Assembly (NCBI GenBank): GCA_039029535.1
Contig: JBCCFW010000197.1
Location: 1 to 13,667 of the forward strand
Reading direction: 5' to 3'
From: JBCCFW01 sp039029535
GTDB taxonomy: Bacteria; Acidobacteriota; JBCCFW01
DNA length: 13,667 nt
The first letter of the stretch is position 1. The number at the start of each line of letters is the position of its first letter. The notes under the pieces were generated by a model. The model did no database searches. It was not told where the DNA came from and saw nothing but the letters and a program-made list of their open reading frames with translations. Shown one piece after another: positions 1 to 5,473 of this stretch. A program made the position numbers and the translations under genes.

Positions 1-236
1 ACGCCTCACCCTACTCGATGATTTTCGGCCAACCAGTCCCAAATTTTCAATCAAATCCGGTTTTTCCAAAAACTATTCTGATAAAAGTTCTTTCTCTAGT
101 GCTTTAACCATCCAGTTATGCCAAATTCTGCGTTAATACATACGAAAGGGTACTTAATTTAGCGAGCGGTGCACTTATTGACTTTTAATCTAAGTAATAT
201 CATGCACTTAATCGTCGAGGTTTGATTTAATGCGTT

Positions 237-265
237 TTGCATGGGTTACGACTAGGCTTTAGTGT
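237..265 (+). promoter_or_regulatory. Weak candidate sigma-70-type promoter for the gene at 305
   Basis: A TTGCAT hexamer (237-242) is separated by 17 bp from TAGTGT (260-265), about 40 bp before the start codon. Both hexamers are imperfect matches to the consensus. In AT-rich DNA such matches occur often by chance, so this is only a suggestion. Confidence 0.2.
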
Positions 266-287
266 GGACTTTCACAATTTAAATTAA

Positions 288-294
288 AAGGGAG
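288..294 (+). promoter_or_regulatory. Ribosome binding site fixing the start at 305
   Basis: AAGGGAG lies 10 bases before the ATG at 305. It is a good Shine-Dalgarno match and supports this start codon. Confidence 0.6.
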
Positions 295-304
295 TTTAAT
301 TACG

Positions 305-1066
305 ATGCTTAAGTATATTCATAGTTTTCTGTTTTCGAATAAAAGCCATCGAGTACGTGTGAAGTCGCCAATTGAATTTAAATTAGGTGCTTATGTAACA
401 TTCTTCGTGGTTTCATCTATTGTATTTTCCGGTTCTACCTTAGCAAAAACGGTTTGTAGTACTGAAGTAGTAGAGGAAAAAGGCACCCCTACTCTCAGTT
501 CTGAATTGATTGATGCAATGCATGAAGCAATTAGCACTAACACTTTTGACCTTAACGAACCTTATACTTTGATAAGCAAGAAACATTTCTGTACGGGTGT
601 CGGAAAGTCCAATAAAGGAACCGAAAGTGCTTTCGAAGCCTTTAACAGAGTCCCAAATCCTGATCCAGCACCGAAAGAAGGTGATAAGAAAACAGTCAAA
701 CAGACTAGAGCTGATGGAACCAGGGAGTGGACTTACACTTATTTGAATGGAGTTTGGGTATTGACCGAAGCGCTTCGCTCAGCGCGTCAACTGGAGGCTG
801 ATCCGCCGCACGCCACGACCGTAGCGGGCACGGCTCGCCTCGCGATCGGAGTGAGCGATGACGCGGTTGACCGCCACGTGGACCTGTCGGTCTGCGGGCG
901 TGACGCCCGGGCGGGCACGACGTCCTCGCTTGCCCAGCTCGAAGAGGAGACCCGAGAGCGGAGTCGCGAGTCGCAGCCGGTGAACGGCGTCCGACTCGGC
1001 GGACGTCGGGAACTCGACCACGAGCTCCTGATTCGCGGCCTCGAAGGCCAACCAAGGACGCGGTAG
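305..1066 (+). CDS. Secreted protein of unknown function, native only to about residue 155; C-terminus is read-through across a composition break
   Basis: I do not recognise this protein. A hydrophobic segment at about residues 28-45, followed by STLA-K, looks like a signal peptide with a long N-region and cleavage near residue 47. The mature part contains two cysteines (51 and 96), a Pro/Asp/Lys-rich linker (about 117-130) and a Trp/Tyr-rich segment (about 140-152). Codon use is AT-rich until about 766-777, where composition flips to GC-rich. From residue 156 onward the frame is antisense to the exported-protein gene at 779-1561 and has an Arg/Ala-rich composition typical of shadow frames. 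The true C-terminus is therefore missing, and the last hundred or so residues are probably an artefact of the junction. The start is supported by the Shine-Dalgarno at 288-294. The AT-rich piece most likely comes from another organism, either by transfer or by misassembly. Confidence 0.55.
   Translation: MLKYIHSFLFSNKSHRVRVKSPIEFKLGAYVTFFVVSSIVFSGSTLAKTVCSTEVVEEKGTPTLSSELIDAMHEAISTNTFDLNEPYTLISKKHFCTGVGKSNKGTESAFEAFNRVPNPDPAPKEGDKKTVKQTRADGTREWTYTYLNGVWVLTEALRSARQLEADPPHATTVAGTARLAIGVSDDAVDRHVDLSVCGRDARAGTTSSLAQLEEETRERSRESQPVNGVRLGGRRELDHELLIRGLEGQPRTR
766..777. other. Composition breakpoint at a 12-bp perfect palindrome
   Basis: CGAAGCGCTTCG is self-complementary and lies where AT-rich DNA changes to GC-rich DNA within a few bases. 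The stop codon of the minus-strand gene (779-781) is immediately to the right, so the GC-rich side seems to resume just past a natural gene end. No transposase, integrase, tRNA or target-site duplication is visible. A short palindrome or shared microhomology at such a break fits a chimeric joining event, though it could also be a recombination site. Confidence 0.5.
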
Positions 1067-1561
1067 CTCGGCCAACTCGTGACTCATCAAGAACTCGACG
1101 GCCTCCCACACGTCGGGAAGGTCGTCACTGAAGGCCTGCATCTCCAGTCGACCCTTGCCACCGAGAAGCTGCACTTCGGCACAGTGCTCTCGTCGCTTGG
1201 GAGGACCGCCACCGTGTCCGTTGTTGCTCCGCGAGTCTCCGAGATTGAAGAGCCAGCCCTCCTGCTCGTCACCGAGATCGAGCTCGACGCGGAGACGCCC
1301 GCCTTCGAGCGACGGATCGAGCGTCAGCCCCATCACGACCTCGCTCCAGCCGTCTCGGTTGCGATCGGCGATGAGCTGGTGGAACGAGAGCACCTTCCGC
1401 CAGCGCCGGCTCCGACACGAAGGGGCGAGGCTCGGCCCGTCCTCGCCGTGCAGCACGATGACGCACGGCTCGAGCGGCGCGGTCGGCTGGACCGGTGCCT
1501 CCGTCTCGGCGACGAGCGCGACCGGAGCGAGCGCAGTGAGCAGCAGACCGATGAGGTTCAT
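779..1561 (-). CDS. Exported protein of unknown function
   Basis: This 260-residue protein begins with a clear signal peptide: a hydrophobic segment at residues 2-17 followed by small residues, with cleavage near 17-19. The mature chain contains a DRNRDGWSE loop (66-74), resembling calcium-binding DxNxDG loops of dockerin or FG-GAP type. It also has the segment LFNLGDSRSNNG (104-115), a Gly/Asn-rich turn that I associate loosely with uncharacterised exported proteins of large-genome bacteria. Three cysteines (33, 49 and 127) could form a disulfide outside the cytoplasm. The chain ends in a predicted strand (ISLQL) directly before the stop, so the C-terminus looks natural despite the junction next to it. 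It lies 35 bp downstream of the lyase-like gene on the same strand, so the two are probably co-transcribed and both exported. No good Shine-Dalgarno is seen. Function is unknown; a surface or periplasmic binding role is possible. Confidence 0.7.
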   Translation of the reverse strand: MNLIGLLLTALAPVALVAETEAPVQPTAPLEPCVIVLHGEDGPSLAPSCRSRRWRKVLSFHQLIADRNRDGWSEVVMGLTLDPSLEGGRLRVELDLGDEQEGWLFNLGDSRSNNGHGGGPPKRREHCAEVQLLGGKGRLEMQAFSDDLPDVWEAVEFLMSHELAELPRPWLAFEAANQELVVEFPTSAESDAVHRLRLATPLSGLLFELGKRGRRARPGVTPADRQVHVAVNRVIAHSDREASRARYGRGVRRISLQLTR

Positions 1562-1585
1562 GCCCAGAGCATGACAGCTCGCTCG

Positions 1586-1600
1586 CTGACCATCGGTCAG
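1586..1600 (-). terminator. Small intercistronic hairpin overlapping the stop of the lyase-like gene
   Basis: CTGACC and GGTCAG form a perfect 6-bp stem around a 3-base loop, covering the TGA stop at 1597-1599. There is no T-tract. It may attenuate or stabilise the transcript between the two minus-strand genes, or be incidental. Confidence 0.25.
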
Positions 1601-3297
1601 GGTCGTTCGTCGACGACGAGGGCGCCCGCCTCGATGCGGAGCTCGATGACGGGATCGTCCGGCACGAGCTGATAGAAGAGCAGCGCAGGGAAGCCGGCCC
1701 CGAAGACGTCGTCGGGATCGGTGAACGGCAGGGCCGACACCGGGAACGATGCAGCGGGCGAGCCCGGCAGGTCCGCCGCGACGGACGACCGCACGACCTG
1801 ACGCTCGGTCACCGCCAGCGGACCGATGTAGTCCCGGGCGATGACGACGTTGTCGACGTAGGAATGCTGGTCGTAGGGCGAGGGCGCGGTCCCACCGTGG
1901 TAGACGTTCAGCCAGATCTCCTCGATGCGCAGCGTCGGCACGTCACGGAAGCGGATGTCGGTCTTCTCGAAGGCGAGGCGTCCGTCGACCCACGCACGCA
2001 GCACGCCGTCCGGGACGCCGGGCGTGTTCATCCGGCAGTACTGCTCGATGCAGTACCAGCGGTTGCGCTCGAGCAAGCCACGGTAGTCCTCCTGCCACAG
2101 CCAGTTGTCCCCGTAGGTCGTCGCCTGATCAGCGTGATAGCAGTAGAAGCCGGTGGGCGTGTGATGCTCGAGGGGATTGTCGTCGGGCACGATCACCTGG
2201 AACAGACCGCGGGCCGACCAGCCGTTGGTCCCGTCGGCGCGACGACCACCCCAGCCGGCGGTTCCGTAGCGACCCGCGATGCCCGGGAGCTTCCCGCCGT
2301 CGGCGACGCGCCAGTCGTCGGCGAGACGCAAGTAGTAGCGGAAGTAGATCTCTTCGGGCTCACTGCCGATCTCGGTCGGAAAGACGTAGCGGACGTTGAG
2401 CCCGGTGTTGCCGGCCTCGGGGATGCGATTGCGCAACGCCCGACCGAGCAGCGGCTCGAAGCCCAGCGTCGGATCGGAGTCGACCGTGTCGACGTTGCCC
2501 CCGACCGTGCTCCAGTCCGCGTCCCAGGTCGCGGACTCGAACGACGCCGAGAAGATGACGTCCGGGTGAGCGTCGATGCCCTCGTCGTTCGGGTAACCCT
2601 GCGCAAGGCCTCGAACGGGATCGCTGGGCGGAAGGTCGTGCCCGTGCGAGCAGCGGAAGACCCCGAGCTCGCTCGAGCTGCCGCCGAACTGCGGTGGGAA
2701 GGTGAAGATCCTCAGCCGTGCGCTCTCGATCACCGTGCCCGGCGCGAGGTCGGAGAGGTCGAAGCGCATGAGGATGACGGCGTCGTTGTCGACGCGGAGG
2801 CTGTCGCTGGCCCCTTGAGCCCGATAGGTCGACGGCGAGAGATGGGTGTCGGCCACCGGCGCCCGGTTCGTCGTCATGCCGCTGATGCGGAGCTCGAGGG
2901 AGGGATGCTCGGTCGGCTCCACGTGCTCGCGGCTCCGGAAGTTGAGCGTGCCCGGACCGGAGATCTTGCGGAGAAGCAATCCCTGGTTGCGGTGAGCCCC
3001 GTCGACCCAGCTCGCGACGAGACCGGTGACGTCCCACTCGATGAAGCGACCGGTGTCGTCGTCGACGACCGTGGCCACCGCGTGGGCCCGATCACCCTGC
3101 GGCACGTCGTCGGCGTCGTGCCAATCACCCAAGAAGTTGGTCCAGGGCAGCAGCGCGCCACGGTTGTAGAAATCCCGGGTCGCGCCATCGTCGAGACCGT
3201 CGGTCCCCTCGGCCCACTGCCAGGGCTGCGACCACGCCGCCGCCGGCAGCGTGAGGGAAAGGAGTGCCAGCAGCGCTCCACGCATGGGGAGGCTCAT
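1597..3297 (-). CDS. Exported polysaccharide-lyase-14-like protein with DNRLRE/CBM96-like regions
   Basis: The start chosen here gives 566 residues beginning with a signal peptide (hydrophobic about 6-21, cleavage near 21-24). The frame stays open upstream to 3582, but that part is Arg-rich, lacks hydrophobic character and covers the intergenic region, so I exclude it. An ATG at 3285 is an alternative. Residues about 86-136 look like the second half of a DNRLRE/CBM96 repeat (WDVTGLV, QGLLLR, NFRSRE). Residues about 145-200 look like a first half (DNDAVILMRFDLSDL, ESARLRIF). Residues about 247-492 match the pattern of polysaccharide lyase family 14: an IYFRYYLRL strand, then GGKLPGIAG, and later DGVLRAWVDG, EIWLNVYHGG and a final YVDNVVIARDYIG strand. 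PL14 enzymes cleave glucuronan or alginate-type uronic-acid polymers by beta-elimination. I see the fold signature but cannot verify catalytic residues, so a non-catalytic binding role remains possible. The last 70 residues are unassigned. It is first in a minus-strand pair and divergent from the signalling operon. Confidence 0.75.
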   Translation of the reverse strand: MSLPMRGALLALLSLTLPAAAWSQPWQWAEGTDGLDDGATRDFYNRGALLPWTNFLGDWHDADDVPQGDRAHAVATVVDDDTGRFIEWDVTGLVASWVDGAHRNQGLLLRKISGPGTLNFRSREHVEPTEHPSLELRISGMTTNRAPVADTHLSPSTYRAQGASDSLRVDNDAVILMRFDLSDLAPGTVIESARLRIFTFPPQFGGSSSELGVFRCSHGHDLPPSDPVRGLAQGYPNDEGIDAHPDVIFSASFESATWDADWSTVGGNVDTVDSDPTLGFEPLLGRALRNRIPEAGNTGLNVRYVFPTEIGSEPEEIYFRYYLRLADDWRVADGGKLPGIAGRYGTAGWGGRRADGTNGWSARGLFQVIVPDDNPLEHHTPTGFYCYHADQATTYGDNWLWQEDYRGLLERNRWYCIEQYCRMNTPGVPDGVLRAWVDGRLAFEKTDIRFRDVPTLRIEEIWLNVYHGGTAPSPYDQHSYVDNVVIARDYIGPLAVTERQVVRSSVAADLPGSPAASFPVSALPFTDPDDVFGAGFPALLFYQLVPDDPVIELRIEAGALVVDERP

Positions 3298-3313
3298 CGT
3301 CGACCGTGCGCTT

Positions 3314-3425
3314 TCTCGGACTCGGGCCAGTTCCTCTTGCCAGGAGATTAGGCCAAGCCCTCCGTGGGGACCACGCCTCTTCGGGCGCGCTCGGGCGCGC
3401 GATCGACAAGTGTTCGAGTCCGAGA
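3314..3425. repeat. 11-bp inverted repeat, arms about 100 bp apart
   Basis: TCTCGGACTCG at 3314-3324 is the exact reverse complement of CGAGTCCGAGA at 3415-3425. The arms lie in the divergent promoter region, with the left arm close to the start of the lyase-like gene. The spacing is too long for a simple hairpin terminator but suits two operator half-regions bridged by a looped protein complex. Chance occurrence in GC-rich DNA cannot be excluded. Confidence 0.45.
3381..3400. repeat. Perfect tandem duplication of a 10-bp unit
   Basis: TCGGGCGCGC occurs twice head-to-tail at 3381-3390 and 3391-3400, between the arms of the inverted repeat. The 10-bp period is close to one helical turn, as expected for two same-face binding sites. 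It may also be simple GC-rich slippage. Confidence 0.5.
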
Positions 3426-3569
3426 TTTCGTCCCCTCGTTCGTGCCGAGACGCCTCGCGGGGAAGTGACCGCACTCGATGGACACCCTCCGTTGGCAGCA
3501 CTAGCGTTGATTCAGAAAAACATTGGTGCCGAGACGGGCGAGGAACGGGATGCACCGGGATCCGGGGCC

Positions 3570-5471
3570 ATGAGTCATTCAACGAGACTGAACGACGCGA
3601 GTGAGTCGCCGGGCCTAGCGAACGAGGAGACCGTGTCCACCCTGCGTCAGCTCACCCTGATGGCCGTCTCGATCGCGGCGATCGCCATCTTGTTCTACGC
3701 GATCTCCGCGGCCTTGCTCGACGTGCGCAGTCCCCTGCTCCACGCCCTGCTCGGCCTCGGCTCGGTGGGGCTGACCACGCTGCTGACCCTCCTCCTTTCA
3801 CGCTCGGTCGGCGCTCCGCTCCGTCAAGCCACCACCCACGAGCCTCTCCGCGCCGAGACGGCGCGTCCTGCCCTGCTGCCGGCGTCGTCCACCGAAACCA
3901 ACGTGGACGCGCTCCGTCGCAACGGTCAGCTCCTGGCCGACTTCAGCGCCGAGATCCGCTCGCCGCTCAACGGCATCGCCGGGATGACTCAGCTCCTCGC
4001 CGGCAGCGACCTCGGCCCACTGCAACGTGAACAGTTGCAAGACATCCGCGTGTCGTCGGAGGTCATCCTCGACGCGCTGACCAACCTCCTCGAGCACTGC
4101 CGACTCGAGGTCGGTGAGCTCGAGCCCGAGCTGGCCACCGTCAATCTCGACGAGCTCCTCGAAGACGTCCTCGACAAGGTCTCGTCGAGCTCACGCGGCA
4201 CGGGAGTGGAGATCGTGCACGCGGGAGTGCCCTCGCAGCTCCGCACGGTCGTGCTCGATCCGGTGCTCGTCCGTCGGGTCGTCACCGGCCTGCTCGACGG
4301 CTTCACGCGGCTGACCACGGCCGACCAGATCCTCCTCCTGGTCAACGGCACGACCGACGCGTCCGGCAGCTCCGAGCTCGAGGTGACCGTGCGTGACGCC
4401 GACGCGCGCGTCGACCTGCGTCGGCTCCGCTCCGTCCTCGGCAGCACGACGACCGGCAGCGAGACACGCGAGCGTGGCATCGCCGGCTCCGGCCTGATGT
4501 TGGCCCGTGAGCTGGTCCCCTTCCTCGGCGGCTCCATCGAGGTCACCGAGGACGAGAAGATCGACGGTCACGGGCTGATCTTCCGACTGCCCGTCACCTT
4601 CCCGGAAGCCGACACGGCCCCGGACGTCCCCGCGAAGCTGCAAGGCACGCGAGTCCTGGTCGTCGACGAAGACGAGCTCGGCCGCGAGATGCTCGCGCGG
4701 CGCATCAGCGCCTGGGGGCTCGAAGCACGGGCCGCCTCTCCTGGCGATGACGCCCTGACCGCCTTGCGTCATCCGGCGTCCGACGACGAACGCTGGGATG
4801 TCGTCGTCGTCAGCGAGGGCCTCGACGACGAGGATTGGGACGACGTGCTCTCCATGGCCACGGCGGGTGACGCCGGCGACATCCGCGTCGTCGCCCTGCG
4901 AGCGACCCAACTCGCCCCACCGACGACCAGCCGCATCGCCGCCTCGGTCGGCCGCCCCGTCCGGCGGCGTCCGCTCTTCGAGGCGCTCACGACGGCGGTC
5001 ACGGGACCCCCGCGAGGGGCCGAGGCTCACGAAGTTCCGTCACCTTCTCCGGGGCTCCGGGTTCTCCTGGCGGAGGACGACCTCATCTGTCAGCGGGTGG
5101 CCGCAGGCTTGCTCGGCAAGCTCGGCTGCGAGGTCGACGTGGCGTCGACTGGGGCCGAGGCGGTGGACTCCTGGGCGCGTTCGAGGTACGACTGCGTCTT
5201 CATGGACTGTCAAATGCCGGACATGGACGGGCTCGCGGCCGCCACCGAGATCCGCCGTCGCGAAGAAGGCGACGCCGGGCTCTCCGGTGAGCGCACGCCG
5301 ATCATCGCGCTCACCGCCCTCGCACTTCCCGACGATCAGGAGAAGTGTCTCGAGGCGGGCATGGACGGCTACGTCAGCAAGCCGGTCACGCCAGCGTCCC
5401 TGCGTGATGCCCTGGAGCGCTTCGCGCCCGCGACGGGCACGCTCACCGAGGGACCGAGCCCCTCGAGCTGA
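3570..5471 (+). CDS. Membrane-anchored hybrid-histidine-kinase-like protein with degenerate kinase core, degenerate first receiver and intact C-terminal receiver
   Basis: From the ATG at 3570 the protein has 633 residues. Two adjacent membrane segments (about 27-50 and 55-78) enclose almost no extracytoplasmic sequence, so it is an anchor rather than an external sensor. A HisKA-like region (about 114-183) has FSAEIRSPLNG where active kinases have SHEIRTPLNG; the phospho-accepting His is Ala127 (codon 3948-3950). The HATPase-like region (about 190-345) lacks the N-box Asn, has VRDADARV in place of DxGxG, and keeps only GSGLMLA of the G2 box. REC1 (about 359-478) has Ser415 at the acceptor position and Arg462 for the conserved Lys. 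REC2 (about 495-618) is intact: Glu/Asp pocket, Asp546, Thr582 and Lys604. It therefore should not autophosphorylate on His but can receive phosphate on REC2. A GTG at 3633 behind GAGGAGA is a possible shorter start, though its spacing is tight. The stop overlaps the next start (TGATG), which argues for one functional unit with the giant kinase. The open frame upstream to 3264 is not credited. Confidence 0.85.
   Translation: MSHSTRLNDASESPGLANEETVSTLRQLTLMAVSIAAIAILFYAISAALLDVRSPLLHALLGLGSVGLTTLLTLLLSRSVGAPLRQATTHEPLRAETARPALLPASSTETNVDALRRNGQLLADFSAEIRSPLNGIAGMTQLLAGSDLGPLQREQLQDIRVSSEVILDALTNLLEHCRLEVGELEPELATVNLDELLEDVLDKVSSSSRGTGVEIVHAGVPSQLRTVVLDPVLVRRVVTGLLDGFTRLTTADQILLLVNGTTDASGSSELEVTVRDADARVDLRRLRSVLGSTTTGSETRERGIAGSGLMLARELVPFLGGSIEVTEDEKIDGHGLIFRLPVTFPEADTAPDVPAKLQGTRVLVVDEDELGREMLARRISAWGLEARAASPGDDALTALRHPASDDERWDVVVVSEGLDDEDWDDVLSMATAGDAGDIRVVALRATQLAPPTTSRIAASVGRPVRRRPLFEALTTAVTGPPRGAEAHEVPSPSPGLRVLLAEDDLICQRVAAGLLGKLGCEVDVASTGAEAVDSWARSRYDCVFMDCQMPDMDGLAAATEIRRREEGDAGLSGERTPIIALTALALPDDQEKCLEAGMDGYVSKPVTPASLRDALERFAPATGTLTEGPSPSS
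3948..3950 (+). other. Codon for Ala in place of the phospho-accepting His
   Basis: GCC (Ala127) sits in the H-box position of the HisKA-like region. The flanking residues (ADFS before, EIRSPLNG after) keep the family pattern, so the alignment is unambiguous. A His codon here would be CAC or CAT, so two base changes are needed and a single sequencing error does not explain it. Confidence 0.85.
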
Positions 5472-5473
5472 TG
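5469..5473 (+). promoter_or_regulatory. TGATG stop/start overlap giving translational coupling
   Basis: The TGA stop (5469-5471) shares its A with the ATG start (5471-5473) of the next gene. No Shine-Dalgarno lies at normal distance; the nearest purine run, GAGGGA at 5448-5453, is 17 bases away. This suggests termination-reinitiation and matched production of both proteins. Confidence 0.8.

Larger units (their letters stand above)
1..304. other. AT-rich non-coding region upstream of the first gene
   Basis: This stretch is strongly AT-rich, in contrast to the GC-rich DNA right of about 770. It holds no convincing open frame, tRNA or rRNA. The 8-mer TGCACTTA occurs twice in direct orientation (170-177 and 203-210, 33 bp apart), which could be chance. 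The only regulatory elements I can propose are a weak promoter at 237-265 and the ribosome binding site at 288-294, both serving the gene at 305. Confidence 0.6.
3298..3569. promoter_or_regulatory. Divergent intergenic region with repeats
   Basis: This 272-bp region separates the exported lyase-like operon (minus) from the signalling operon (plus), so promoters for both should lie here. No convincing -35/-10 pair or sigma-54 motif is visible on either strand. It contains an 11-bp inverted repeat with arms at 3314-3324 and 3415-3425, and a perfect tandem 10-bp repeat at 3381-3400. Both are candidates for regulator binding. Confidence 0.45.

Noticed and set aside
1079..1672. Plus-strand open frame opposite the exported protein at 779-1561
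   Set aside because: It is low-complexity Arg/Glu/Ser-rich with no signal peptide or motif, and spans the gap between two minus-strand genes.
1864..3351. A 495-codon plus-strand frame opposite the lyase-like gene
   Set aside because: The opposite strand carries a signal peptide and recognisable DNRLRE and PL14-like motifs. The plus frame is Val/Arg/Ala-rich and motif-free.
3485..3510. Sigma-54-type promoter at the TTGGCAGCACTAGC stretch
   Set aside because: The GG and GC elements are 8 rather than 10 bases apart, so it does not fit the -24/-12 pattern.
3264..3569. N-terminal extension of the pseudo-histidine-kinase to 3264
   Set aside because: It overlaps the divergent gene's signal peptide antisense and shows no domain. 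The membrane anchor begins soon after the ATG at 3570.
3298..3582. N-terminal extension of the lyase-like protein to 3582
   Set aside because: It would bury the signal peptide at about residue 100 and overlap the start of the divergent gene. Its composition is Arg/Ser-rich and non-coding in character.
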